NCBI GenBank assembly: GCA_022567305.1
Contig: JADFHF010000002.1
Location: 1 to 64,000, forward strand
DNA: 64,000 bases
Reading direction: 5' to 3'
Origin: Bacteroidota bacterium
Lineage (GTDB): Bacteria > Bacteroidota > Rhodothermia > Rhodothermales > UBA10348
How positions within the stretch are numbered: the stretch's first letter is position 1; each line of letters begins with the position of its first letter. The notes under the pieces are model-generated. The model saw only the letters and a list, made by a program, of their open reading frames with translations. It was not told where the DNA came from and made no database searches. Of this stretch, positions 8,289-17,140 are shown one piece after another. The translations under genes and the position numbers were made by a program.

Positions 8289-10463
8289 ATGATCAGTTCG
8301 AATCGATATTCTCAAATCCTTACGGCGCTAGCCGTACTCGTTCTTTCCTCGGTACCGGCTATTGCAACCGCCACTCCTGAACACGCCGTCGCCGACACCA
8401 TCAAGGCCGGTCGGTTTGATAACGGCAAAATGTGGGCGTTCGAGTACCCACCGCTTGACTACCTGGCGGAGACCTACGACTTCACGCCCGACGATGCCTG
8501 GTTTGAGCGGGCTCGCTTGAGCGTTCTCCGGATTCCCGGATGTTCAGCTTCTTTTATATCCCCGACGGGTCTGGTGGTCACCAATCATCACTGTGTTCGA
8601 GCCCGGGTCTCCGCCATTAGTGAACCGGGAGAAAACCTGCTCGATAACGGTTTCTATGCGCGTTCCCTGGGCGAGGAACGACGCATTCCCGGATACTATG
8701 CCGATCAACTGATTGCCATTGAAGACATAACGGATGAAGTAGATGAGGCCATGACGAGAATCGACGAAAGCGCGACGTTGGGCAATTCGCGCAAGGAAAT
8801 TCTGGAAGAGATTGAAGCCAGAATTCGGTCAGCGCACCAGGATGTTTCCAACTTACAGGTTCAGATCATTCCCCTGTATAACGGCGGTCGTCATTCTGCC
8901 TACGTGTTTCGTCGATACACGGATGTTCGACTCGTATTCGCCGTCGAACTGCAACTCGGATTTTTTGGAGGCGACGGCGATAACTTTACGTATCCCCGCT
9001 ATGCACTGGACTTTTCTTTTCTTCGCATCTACGGCGAAGATGGTACTCCGCTCGAATCGCCGAATCATTTTGGGTTCAGTGATGCCGGTGTGGAGGAAGG
9101 GGATCTGATATTTGTAATCGGAAACCCCGGGTCCACAAGTCGTCAAGCAACGGTTTCCCAGCTGGAATTCTTCAGGGACGTTTCGGTCGATCACACGCTC
9201 GGAACGTTGAACCGCCGTCTTATTGAGTTTCGGGCATTCTATGACGAGGACCCTGTAAGCGGTGAGGCACTGAATCTACGCAATACGATTTTCTCGATTT
9301 CCAACAGCCAAAAGGCATTCACGGGGCGAGACGAAGCGCTAAAAGATCCGATGCTGATCGCCAGAAGGGCGGATGGAGAGAGGCAATTTCGAGCGTCTAT
9401 CGAAGCAGATCTGGAATTGAATGCCCGATTCGGCCACGCTTTGGATGATATCGCAGCCATCCAGGTTGAGAAGCGAGTGTTTGGAAGCGAATACGGGGCC
9501 TTCCGCTATATCGAAAGCTCACTCTTCTCATCGGCCACGATTCGTCGGGGAATTCAGGCTGTCCGATATCTTCGCGCCGCGGGTGTGGATTCGGCCGCTG
9601 CGGCGTCGGCTTCAAGATCGCTCATGGCGGTGCAGGATCGTCCGGAAGGTCTTGAGAGGCGACTTCTTAAAGCAAGGCTCGACGAAATTTCCAATTTTCT
9701 CGGAGAAGATGACGCCTCCGTTCGCGCGATGATGCGAGGGCTGACGGCGGCCGAGAGGACCAGCCGAATCCTGAGCTCCTCCGTTCTCGCGAATGCAGAA
9801 AGAACACGAGATGCGGTCGATCGGGGTACGCTATCGGCATCAGACCCCGGCGTGGCGTTGGTAGAAGCCTTTTTTGACAGCTACGACCAGTTTATGATCG
9901 GTTTTGACCGATTGCTGGCCCGCGAACGAGAGCTCCAGGGTCAAATCGGCAAAGCCCGATTCGCGGTGTATGGAGTAACCGTTCCGTCCGACGCGACGTT
10001 TTCTCCTCGATTTACGGATGGGATCGTCAAAGGATATTCCTACAACGGAACGCTGGCGCCGCCGTACACGACTTTGTACGGGCTCATGGATCACTTCTAT
10101 TCCTATGGGGGTCACCCCGACTGGACCCTTCCGGCGAAGTGGCGCAATCCACCTGCGGATCTTCAACTTGGAACTCCGCTGAATTTTGTATCTACGTCCG
10201 ATACCATCGGTGGAAATTCCGGATCTCCTGCGGTCACTCGGAACCTCGAGATTGTAGGACTCAACTTCGATCGCAATATCGAAGGGCTGTCGAGGGATTA
10301 TATTTACCTTCCAGATCGGGGTCGGAATATCATGGTCGATATGCGGGCGGTAAAGGAGACCCTCGATAAAGTGTACGATGCTGACCGAATCGTGCTCGAG
10401 CTCACGACCGGAACGATGGCCGAGACGGAAGAAGCAGCCGACGCGATTCAGGATCGAAACTGA
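8289..10463 (+). CDS. S46 family dipeptidyl-peptidase, DPP11-like
   Basis: S46 exopeptidases cut dipeptides from the N terminus of oligopeptides in the periplasm. The chosen ATG (8289) gives a signal peptide, MISSNRYSQILTALAVLVLS, cut near AIATA; the ORF-track start at 8151 would bury it. Catalytic motifs are GLVVTNHHC (His) and GGNSGSP (Ser). Eighteen residues after the catalytic Ser lies Arg, in LNFDRN. In the family this position is Gly in DPP7 (hydrophobic P1) and Arg in DPP11 (Asp/Glu P1), so I infer acidic P1 specificity. About 724 residues is the normal length. It is the first gene on this strand after glnS and is probably monocistronic or joined to the acetyltransferase 22 bp downstream. 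Confidence 0.92.
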   Translation: MISSNRYSQILTALAVLVLSSVPAIATATPEHAVADTIKAGRFDNGKMWAFEYPPLDYLAETYDFTPDDAWFERARLSVLRIPGCSASFISPTGLVVTNHHCVRARVSAISEPGENLLDNGFYARSLGEERRIPGYYADQLIAIEDITDEVDEAMTRIDESATLGNSRKEILEEIEARIRSAHQDVSNLQVQIIPLYNGGRHSAYVFRRYTDVRLVFAVELQLGFFGGDGDNFTYPRYALDFSFLRIYGEDGTPLESPNHFGFSDAGVEEGDLIFVIGNPGSTSRQATVSQLEFFRDVSVDHTLGTLNRRLIEFRAFYDEDPVSGEALNLRNTIFSISNSQKAFTGRDEALKDPMLIARRADGERQFRASIEADLELNARFGHALDDIAAIQVEKRVFGSEYGAFRYIESSLFSSATIRRGIQAVRYLRAAGVDSAAAASASRSLMAVQDRPEGLERRLLKARLDEISNFLGEDDASVRAMMRGLTAAERTSRILSSSVLANAERTRDAVDRGTLSASDPGVALVEAFFDSYDQFMIGFDRLLARERELQGQIGKARFAVYGVTVPSDATFSPRFTDGIVKGYSYNGTLAPPYTTLYGLMDHFYSYGGHPDWTLPAKWRNPPADLQLGTPLNFVSTSDTIGGNSGSPAVTRNLEIVGLNFDRNIEGLSRDYIYLPDRGRNIMVDMRAVKETLDKVYDADRIVLELTTGTMAETEEAADAIQDRN

Positions 10464-10485
10464 CACGGCTATCGGACTTCCCACT

Positions 10486-11019
10486 ATGGAAAACCTGAGA
10501 CTCGAAACAGATCGGCTCATCATTCGCAACTGGCGCGAGTCGGATATAGAGCCCTACGCTGAACTCTCGGCGGATACGGAGGTCATGACTTATATCGGGG
10601 ACGGACTGCCTCGCAATATGGAATATGCCAGGACGTTTGTGCACCAAATGATGACCCTTTATGAAGAGCGAGGATGGATTCGATTCGCCGTCGAACACAA
10701 GGATTCAGGAGATTTCATGGGATTCTGTGGCTACGAGCTGGTCGACGAAGTCCTGGACTATGGCTGGCGCTATGTCCGGAAATATTGGGGAGGCGGGTAC
10801 GGTTCGGAGGCAGCCATCGCGGTTCTCGAATTGGGGCGAAATCGATATGGGCTCAAGAACATTCAGTCGAAGTCCTATCCCGAAAACGTAGGCTCCGTGA
10901 GGATCATGGAGAAGATGGGACTGTCGTTTCTCCGCGAATCAACAGAAAACGGCCGCCGCGTCGTCCATTACGGTTTTCCGGACGAAGCAGCGGCTGCTGA
11001 AGAACAAGGGACGATGTAA
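10486..11019 (+). CDS. GNAT family N-acetyltransferase, RimJ/RimL-like
   Basis: From the ATG at 10486 the protein reads MENLRLETDRLIIRNW, the classic start of RimJ/RimL-type acetyltransferases. The acetyl-CoA loop region is YVRKYWGGGYGSEAAIAVLE, and NVGSVRIMEKMGLSFL follows in the final strands. It would transfer acetyl from acetyl-CoA to a protein N terminus or a small amine; the acceptor is not predictable. The ORF-track start at 10378 overlaps the peptidase gene and is rejected. The 3' end stops 6 bp before the convergent DUF4097 gene. Confidence 0.88.
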   Translation: MENLRLETDRLIIRNWRESDIEPYAELSADTEVMTYIGDGLPRNMEYARTFVHQMMTLYEERGWIRFAVEHKDSGDFMGFCGYELVDEVLDYGWRYVRKYWGGGYGSEAAIAVLELGRNRYGLKNIQSKSYPENVGSVRIMEKMGLSFLRESTENGRRVVHYGFPDEAAAAEEQGTM

Positions 11020-11025
11020 ACGGGC

Positions 11026-12159
11026 TTATCGGCCGCGCCGTATGGTGATGTCGCCGTTGATCGTTTTAATCTTAATGCGGTGTTTGCCGCCGCCAATCGT
11101 TCCCGTGGCCACGATGAGCGCTTTGTCTCGTCGTCGTCGTTCGCCGGCCGGAGTCTGCTCAATGCGCAGTTCGAAATCCGACCTGACTTTAAAGTCGTCG
11201 ACGTCGTATCGGCCAGTAACTGTAATTTCAGCTTCGATGTCCATCGACAAGCCATCCGGAACCGTCAATACGATATCGCCGCCCATGGAAGACAGATCCA
11301 CGTGACGATCCCCCTTGTTTGGATCGCCAACCATGTGAACTTCTATTTCGCCACCCATGGTTGACGCTTCAACCCAACCGTCGATTTCTTCGATGATAAT
11401 TTCTCCGCCCATCGTGGATACTTTCACGTGGTCTCGCGCGGAGCCGACATGAATTTCACCACCCATGGTTTCGAGGTCAGCACCGTAGTCTGCTCGATCG
11501 ACCGTAATCTCACCGCCCATTGTGCTGATCTGTACCTCAGCGTCACGACCTGAACTCGAACGCTGACGAACATGGTTGTAGGAGACGTCGCCTCCCATCG
11601 TGTTCGCTTTCACGTTACCGGTTACGTTGGTAACCGTAATTTCGCCACCCATCGTGCTGACGCGCCCGTCGACATCGGAGTCTTCGAGAGTGATTTCGCC
11701 ACCCATGGTCTCGAAATCTATCGTGCCCTTCAGGCCGCGAAGCTCGAGTTCGCCGCCCATGGTCTCGCCAACAAGTTTTCCTTCGACGCCAATGACGCTG
11801 ATTTCACCGCCCATGGTTTCCACGTCGATGTTAAAGACGTTGGGTACCATGACCTCAATTCTGACGTTTGCGCGACTGTGTCGTCTTTCGAACTCCGTCG
11901 TGATGGATACGCCGTTTCGAAGCTCTTCAATATCAAGAATGAGTTCGTCGTCGTCACGACCGCGAACGTAAACTTTAATTTCAACTTCACTCCGATTCCA
12001 GCCCGTGATAGTCACCGAGCCACCGGTCTCAAGATCCAGTCTCAGATCTCCGCCGGACGAAACTGAAAACGTACGTTCGAAGTCCTGAGCTGAAGAGGAC
12101 ACGACTGGAATGAGCAACACGGCCGCAAATAGGCTCAGGAGTTGCGAAATGCGTTTCAT
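11026..12159 (-). CDS. DUF4097-type exported protein with TMGGEI repeats
   Basis: A signal peptide (MKRISQLLSLFAAVLLIPVVSSSAQ) precedes a region of about 90 residues with VTGWNRSEVEIKVYVRG, typical of DUF4097/adhesin-like proteins. From roughly residue 110 to 295 there are ten copies of a TMGGEI-like turn (one SMGGDI, one TMGGDV) spaced about 15-25 residues apart. The fold is expected to be a right-handed beta-helix with one repeat per coil. The protein ends with IKIKTINGDITIRR. It would be periplasmic or on the cell surface. Its role is unknown; family members often sit beside anti-sigma or envelope-stress genes, which are not seen here. The regular repeats make it a candidate for copy-number variation. 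Confidence 0.8.
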   Translation of the reverse strand: MKRISQLLSLFAAVLLIPVVSSSAQDFERTFSVSSGGDLRLDLETGGSVTITGWNRSEVEIKVYVRGRDDDELILDIEELRNGVSITTEFERRHSRANVRIEVMVPNVFNIDVETMGGEISVIGVEGKLVGETMGGELELRGLKGTIDFETMGGEITLEDSDVDGRVSTMGGEITVTNVTGNVKANTMGGDVSYNHVRQRSSSGRDAEVQISTMGGEITVDRADYGADLETMGGEIHVGSARDHVKVSTMGGEIIIEEIDGWVEASTMGGEIEVHMVGDPNKGDRHVDLSSMGGDIVLTVPDGLSMDIEAEITVTGRYDVDDFKVRSDFELRIEQTPAGERRRRDKALIVATGTIGGGKHRIKIKTINGDITIRRGR

Positions 12160-12340
12160 AACTATTTAATCTTAGGGTGGTTGAGGCAGAGCCTCGTATG
12201 GTGTATTGCCGGATGGATAAACGTCCACCCACCTTCATTCGATTTCGTTCGTTCGGATTCCTCAATCATTGAAATCTCCGTTACGCAGGTTGGACATTAC
12301 GATGGCCCGGATGGTTTGCAGTGTGAGCAGGAGGATCGGA

Positions 12341-13141
12341 TTATCGTAGTTTTGCCGGGTAAACGCGCCGCAATACGAAGCGATACAGCTGCGGTAAAAA
12401 CCGGTACACATAGACCGCCCCAACATGAGGCCACCCGATTTTTACAACGGATCGCTTTCTCTTGATGGCACGAACGATTTTCCCCGCGCAGATATCTGCA
12501 GGCATTCCTTTTACGTGCGTCATATCCATTCGAGCGTGATCTCGACCATCACCGCGGAGCGAGTGCAGCGGAATTTCGGTTTTTACGTATCCGGGACAAA
12601 TCATTGTAACGTTGATCCCCTCGGGCCACAATTCTGCCCGAAGAGATTCGAAATAGCCATGCAGTGCATGCTTAGACGCGGCATATGATGACCGACCGGG
12701 CGTACTTACGTATCCCATCAGACTACTGATCACCGCGATGTGACCGGAACGTCGCTCAACCATCTCCGGCAGTACGCAATGGGTGATGGAAATCGTTCCG
12801 AAATAGTTCACCTCCATAATTCGCCTTTCTACTTCGGGCTGCGTATCAAGAATATTCGACCGCTGGCTGATTCCCGCGTTGTTGATCAGAAGATCTACAC
12901 GCCCATATCGCTCGATGACGGACCGGTGGGCCTGGCTGTGTGTATCCTCACGTGTGACGTCGAGTGGAAGTATGAAGTGATTTTCTGGATGGCGACACAC
13001 GTCAACAACATCCTGGAGGCGATCGGCCCGTCTTCCGGACAGGACGACGGAAGCTCCGCGCTTGTCGTACGCACGCGCCAGCGCGGCTCCAATTCCCGAA
13101 GAAGCGCCGGTAATCCAAACGACTTTATCAGAGAAACTCAT
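12341..13141 (-). CDS. Short-chain dehydrogenase/reductase (SDR)
   Basis: A Rossmann NAD(P)-binding motif TGASSGIGAALA lies near residue 11, NNAG near 85, the catalytic Ser in ISSLMG, and YAASK (Tyr/Lys) near 150. The substrate-binding C-terminal part is longer and basic, with VVKIGWPHVGAVYVYRFLPQ, resembling membrane-associated DHRS7-like SDRs. I start it at the ATG at 13141 (MSFSDKVVWITG); the ORF-track start at 13153 is a TTG. It reduces or oxidises an unknown alcohol or carbonyl compound. It is flanked by about 180 bp with no recognisable gene on its downstream side and stands alone. Confidence 0.88.
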   Translation of the reverse strand: MSFSDKVVWITGASSGIGAALARAYDKRGASVVLSGRRADRLQDVVDVCRHPENHFILPLDVTREDTHSQAHRSVIERYGRVDLLINNAGISQRSNILDTQPEVERRIMEVNYFGTISITHCVLPEMVERRSGHIAVISSLMGYVSTPGRSSYAASKHALHGYFESLRAELWPEGINVTMICPGYVKTEIPLHSLRGDGRDHARMDMTHVKGMPADICAGKIVRAIKRKRSVVKIGWPHVGAVYVYRFLPQLYRFVLRRVYPAKLR

Positions 13142-13271
13142 CTCCGAAGGCAAGCAGGGGAAAAATGCACGAGCAAGGATCTGACGGGTAAGAGATCCTC
13201 AGTTAAAAAAGAACAGAATAGGAAAACCCGGAACGAGTTTTTTGGAAATACGGACTAATTGTAAAATCCGG

Positions 13272-13541
13272 CTAAGAGGTGTTTTGGACCCGCTGACGAA
13301 ACATCACGGGCACCAAATGCCCATCGGGTGAACCAATCTGAACCAATTCCCATTGAGGGTCATACGAATTGATCATAGATCGCAACCGATCAATCCGTTG
13401 TTCCGGATCGGTGCCACCGAGTGTCCAGTCGAAGGATTTTACACGGTAATTCATCAAGCGGGTTTTACCGTTGACGGTGACTTCGACTTCCACGGTTTGA
13501 TCCTCGCCCAGCGAGGGGACGTGTATGCAGATCTCATTCAT
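13272..13541 (-). CDS. Small conserved-looking protein of unknown function
   Basis: This 89-residue protein is acidic to neutral with no signal or membrane segment. Its readable middle part is VTVNGKTRLMNYRVKSFDW, followed by a helix rich in Arg/Asp and LVPVMFRQR near the end. It lies 36 bp downstream of the ABC ATPase gene at 13578 on the same strand, so it may be the last gene of that operon. I do not recognise the family. The codon use and clean start argue that it is a real gene. Confidence 0.6.
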   Translation of the reverse strand: MNEICIHVPSLGEDQTVEVEVTVNGKTRLMNYRVKSFDWTLGGTDPEQRIDRLRSMINSYDPQWELVQIGSPDGHLVPVMFRQRVQNTS

Positions 13542-13577
13542 AAATCCGATCGTGTATTACACGCGTTTTATCCGCTA

Positions 13578-14279
13578 CTAGTCTGCGTGATGAATGTAAT
13601 GACTCTGAATGAAGTTCTCGGTAACCACGTGGCCGTCGAACAGGTGGATGACCCTCCGAGAATACTCAGCATCGGCAGGCGAGTGCGTAACCATGACGAT
13701 GGTTGTTCCTGCCTCGTTCATCTGAGTCAGCAGATTCATGACCTCCTCGCTATTCGTAGAATCCAGGTTTCCTGTGGGCTCGTCAGCGAGGATCAGTTTT
13801 GGTCCAGCGACTACAGAGCGGGCAATTGCGACGCGTTGCTGCTGGCCACCAGAAAGTTGCTGCGGAAAATGTTTCTGCCGGTGCACGATCTGAACGGATT
13901 CAAGGGCGGCGTTAACTCGAGCCTTTCGCTCGTCCGCCCCCATGCCCAGGTAGAGCAAAGGTAGCTCGACATTTTCATATACCGTCAGTTCATCGATCAA
14001 GTTAAAGCTCTGAAAAACGAAGCCAATGTTGCCTTTTCTGAGTTGGGCTCGCTGTCTCTCAGACAGATTGGATACTTCCGTACCCATAAATTCGAACTCA
14101 CCGGCAGTCGGATTGTCGAGTAGTCCGAGGATATTCAACAGAGTCGATTTACCGCAGCCCGATGGACCCATCACGGAGACGAATTCGCCTGCCTTGATCT
14201 CGATATTAACATTGTTCAGCGCAGTCGTTTCGACTTCTTCAGCGATATACGACTTTTTGAGGTTATTCGTTTTAATCAT
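13578..14279 (-). CDS. ABC transporter ATP-binding protein, MacB/LolD class
   Basis: The 233-residue ATPase carries Walker [10 protein letters not shown] near residue 39, signature [14 protein letters not shown], Walker [12 protein letters not shown] and the switch His in VTHSPADAE. It follows the membrane-fusion adaptor gene (14401-15762) on the same strand after 121 bp, which fits the adaptor plus ATPase layout of MacAB-like exporters. No permease lies beside it. The permeases at 2007, 54109 or one outside the window could be partners. A GTAACCAT motif sits 36 bp upstream of the start. Confidence 0.93.
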   Translation of the reverse strand: MIKTNNLKKSYIAEEVETTALNNVNIEIKAGEFVSVMGPSGCGKSTLLNILGLLDNPTAGEFEFMGTEVSNLSERQRAQLRKGNIGFVFQSFNLIDELTVYENVELPLLYLGMGADERKARVNAALESVQIVHRQKHFPQQLSGGQQQRVAIARSVVAGPKLILADEPTGNLDSTNSEEVMNLLTQMNEAGTTIVMVTHSPADAEYSRRVIHLFDGHVVTENFIQSHYIHHAD

Positions 14280-14400
14280 TGTGTTTGATAGTCCAGGTGA
14301 GTCACGTCTATAAAATGGTTACGTCGTCGGTATACATACCATAGAGACAACCGAAAAGGGTACAATTGTTTGCACCGCCGCTACGTTTTTTTCGTTCAAG

Positions 14401-15762
14401 TTATTTGAAAACCAATCGATCCGCCTCGTTGAAGGTGTCATACGAAGACGTAACAACCCGCTCGCTGGGTTCCAGTCCCTCCAGGACTTCGTACACTTCC
14501 AAATTTTTACGACCGATCCGAATAGATCGTTTCTCAGCAAAATTGCCAGACTCGTCGACGACGTAGATCCAGTTCCCTCCTGTTGTCTGATAGAATCCTC
14601 CAAGGGGTATTACTGTCGCTTCGGCCGGTTCACTCATTTCTAATCGGAAGCGAATGGTTTGGCCGCGACGAATGCCTTCCGGTGTTTCAATGAAGTCGAG
14701 ATCGATCATAAATCGACCGGCCGTCACTTCCGGATAAACGCGACGGACGACCATTTCGTACACCTGACCGGCTATTGCGAATGAAAGGGCGCGTTGGCCC
14801 CGATTGACCCTTCGAATGTGAAATTCGTCGATCCCAGCCTCTACCTTGACGCCGTCAAGCATGTCAATCTGCCCGAATCTGAATCCCGCAGACTTCTGTT
14901 GGCCAAGCTCAGCATTTAACTGAGATAGCTGACCGGACACCGGTGCGCGAACGACCAGATTCGTGAGACGGCTCTGAACGAGCTGGTAATTCTCCTCCAT
15001 TCTACCGATCGCAGCCTCCATCTGATCGATCTGAATGGCTTGCCGAAGGGAATCTCCCTGATAGGCCTGGATCGTCAACGATCTGTTTCGAACCCAATAA
15101 TCGTATTCGTCCTTGACGCGGTGATACTCCTGTTCTGAAATCGCTTTTCGAACGAACAGGTCTTCGTTGCGATCCACATCCCGTTTCAGGGTCTTGATTC
15201 GATAATCCATATTCGTCAGGTCCTGACGGGTACGGAGGTTATTCTGTTCGACCGAAAATCGAGTCTGCTCCAAGCGGTTGATCTGTTCGATCCTGGATGT
15301 CTCGGAGCTGAAGAGCTGCATCTGAAGCGATGCATTGTCCAGCCTCAGAATGGGCTGCCCTTTCTCGACGATTTCACCCTCGATGACAAAAATTTCTTCA
15401 ATCCGGCCTCCGGACTCGGCGTCCAGAAAGACGGTCGTGCTTGGAAGTACATTTCCCGTTCCTGGAATCATTTCCTGGAAGGGTGCGAATTGCACCTCGG
15501 TAATGGAGAGGCGTTCTAGATCAACATTTAACTTCCGTCCGCCCGCCGTTGTGGACCATCCCCAGGCAATGAGTCCGAAAAACGCCATTCCGCCGATCAC
15601 CATTAGAATGCGGCTCGTATTCCAAAACTTCTTCTCGATCTTCCGGTCCATGCCGGCACCGCCACCCATTCCCGGTTTCAGGTCGGATGCCTGGTAACCG
15701 GATCCTCGAGGAGCCAGAAGCGGCGCAATTGAACTCTTCGGAGGTTTTGTTTCAGTCGTCAT
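14401..15762 (-). CDS. HlyD/MacA-type periplasmic adaptor of an ABC exporter
   Basis: The protein has one N-terminal membrane helix (about residues 52-72, ILMVIGGMAFFGLIAWGW), a lipoyl half-motif VIEGEIVEKGQPILRLDN, a long coiled-coil hairpin (about 150-260), the returning half-motif VRAPVSGQLSQLNAELGQQ, and a beta-barrel and MP domain ending GLEPSERVVTSSYDTFNEAD. It would bridge inner-membrane permease and outer-membrane factor. Start choice is uncertain: the ATG at 15762 adds a 37-residue polar, Pro-rich leader; the ATG at 15651 (MDRKIEKKFW) begins just before the helix. It is the first gene of a unit with the ATPase at 13578. Confidence 0.88.
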   Translation of the reverse strand: MTTETKPPKSSIAPLLAPRGSGYQASDLKPGMGGGAGMDRKIEKKFWNTSRILMVIGGMAFFGLIAWGWSTTAGGRKLNVDLERLSITEVQFAPFQEMIPGTGNVLPSTTVFLDAESGGRIEEIFVIEGEIVEKGQPILRLDNASLQMQLFSSETSRIEQINRLEQTRFSVEQNNLRTRQDLTNMDYRIKTLKRDVDRNEDLFVRKAISEQEYHRVKDEYDYWVRNRSLTIQAYQGDSLRQAIQIDQMEAAIGRMEENYQLVQSRLTNLVVRAPVSGQLSQLNAELGQQKSAGFRFGQIDMLDGVKVEAGIDEFHIRRVNRGQRALSFAIAGQVYEMVVRRVYPEVTAGRFMIDLDFIETPEGIRRGQTIRFRLEMSEPAEATVIPLGGFYQTTGGNWIYVVDESGNFAEKRSIRIGRKNLEVYEVLEGLEPSERVVTSSYDTFNEADRLVFK

Positions 15763-16061
15763 GATGTGGTGCTCTCGTAGGCCGTCCGTATGGCCTGGGC
15801 GTGCTTTCGATGATGTTCAAAACGAAATTGGCTGTTCCGGTGGAAATAAGGAACGATTCCCTTCACGAAGAGACTGACACTTTGTTGCAACCATTCGAAA
15901 AGGACCGAAATGGGTCCATTATCGAGCATTCATTTGATCGAGTTGCCGCTTTCAAGATACATAACCCGCGGTATTCGGAGAAAGGGGTCTTCAGGCTAAT
16001 CACTTTAATTGCTACCTTCGGGCTTCCAAAGCATCAAACTCTCGCACGTCAATCGTCCCGG

Positions 16062-16505
16062 ATGAGTCGAATTATCAATACAGGTGACACGGCGGCCAAA
16101 CGCCGACGCGCCCACCGGCGCTCGTGCGCCGAAGTGCTCCGCTTGCTGGCGAGTGGAAATTCGTTTGATGAGGAGGCCCAGGACATGACCGCCTTTATGG
16201 TCTTCAGCCTTCGAGGCATTTCGAAAACGATTGAGGAGAGCGCCCAATCCTGGGATGACAAGAACTATTGGAAAAAAGCGGAAGCCCTTCGTCAAAAATG
16301 GCGGTGGGCTCATCTTGCTGCAAACGATCTACAGAATCTGGTTGCGACCGGCAAGTGGCAACTGGTGCCACCGGCGCTCATCGAACTGATCCCATATTTT
16401 TCGGATGTTCATATCGAGATCATGACCCGGAGTCCCGACTGGTGGGTTGGCGCCCGGAGATCACTTCTTAAGGAATTGCAGGGGGAGGAAGGAGTGATCT
16501 CGTGA
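16062..16505 (+). CDS. Uncharacterised helical protein upstream of AlgH/YqgE
   Basis: From the ATG at 16062 the product has about 147 residues and is rich in charged helices (GDTAAKRRRAHRRSCAEVLR, YWKKAEALRQKWRWAHLAA) with a Trp-rich end (TRSPDWWVGARRSLL). No signal, membrane span or catalytic motif is evident. The ORF-track start at 15801 would add 87 residues that look like noncoding sequence, so I reject it. The gene overlaps the following AlgH/YqgE gene by 4 bp (GTGA), which implies translational coupling and a shared role. I do not recognise a named domain. Confidence 0.7.
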   Translation: MSRIINTGDTAAKRRRAHRRSCAEVLRLLASGNSFDEEAQDMTAFMVFSLRGISKTIEESAQSWDDKNYWKKAEALRQKWRWAHLAANDLQNLVATGKWQLVPPALIELIPYFSDVHIEIMTRSPDWWVGARRSLLKELQGEEGVIS

Positions 16506-17068
16506 AAGACAAACCTGAAATCGCCCTTGCGGCCGGAGTCATACTCGTGGCACCACCGGTTCTGGTCGATCCAAATTTTCGTCGAGCAGTCGTGTTTCTG
16601 TGCGAACATTCAAGCGAGGGAAGCTTCGGCCTCATACTCAATCACGACATATCGCTGGGTATGTCGGAACTCGTCGATGAGCTTTCTTCCTTTCCTGATT
16701 CCGTTCGAATCGGTGGGCCGGTTCAGCTCGATACGCTCCACTTTCTGCATCGATACGGGGACGCCATTCCAGGAGCCCTGGAAATCGCAGACGGGATTTT
16801 CTGGGGCGGAGAGATGACGGATCTTCAGCACCTACTCGACGAACAAAAACCGTCGGGAGAAGATCTTCGGTTCTTTCTCGGGTATGCGGGGTGGACCGAG
16901 GATCAGCTCGAAAACGAGATCAATGCTGGAGGTTGGTTATTGCTTCCACCGAATGAGAATTTGGTGTTTGACGTCGATCCATCTGCTCTATGGCGCGAGT
17001 CCATGCTGCTCCTCGGTGGGGAGTACAAGTTGCTGGTCAATTTTCCAGATAATCCGCTGATGAACTAA
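16502..17068 (+). CDS. AlgH/YqgE (UPF0301) family protein
   Basis: This 188-residue protein matches the AlgH/YqgE family: VILVAPPVLVDPNFRRAVVF at the start, SFGLILNHDI near 45, the VRIGGPVQLDTLHFLH strand, and FLGYAGWTEDQLENEINAGGW near 125. The family is cytosolic with a conserved fold, and its biochemical role is still unclear. AlgH was named as an alginate regulator in Pseudomonas. Translation starts at GTG inside the stop region of the upstream gene. Confidence 0.92.
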   Translation: MKDKPEIALAAGVILVAPPVLVDPNFRRAVVFLCEHSSEGSFGLILNHDISLGMSELVDELSSFPDSVRIGGPVQLDTLHFLHRYGDAIPGALEIADGIFWGGEMTDLQHLLDEQKPSGEDLRFFLGYAGWTEDQLENEINAGGWLLLPPNENLVFDVDPSALWRESMLLLGGEYKLLVNFPDNPLMN

Positions 17069-17140
17069 TCGCCGGGAGATTCGATCGGTGAATGAATTCG
17101 TTTGGTGAAGGGACGCGTGGCCGCCCGAGTCGGACCCGGC

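Noticed and set aside
11572-12066. Plus-strand ORF with repeated FATHG/DFATHG words.
   Set aside because: Antisense of the TMGGEI repeats; the minus frame has the signal peptide and the family features.
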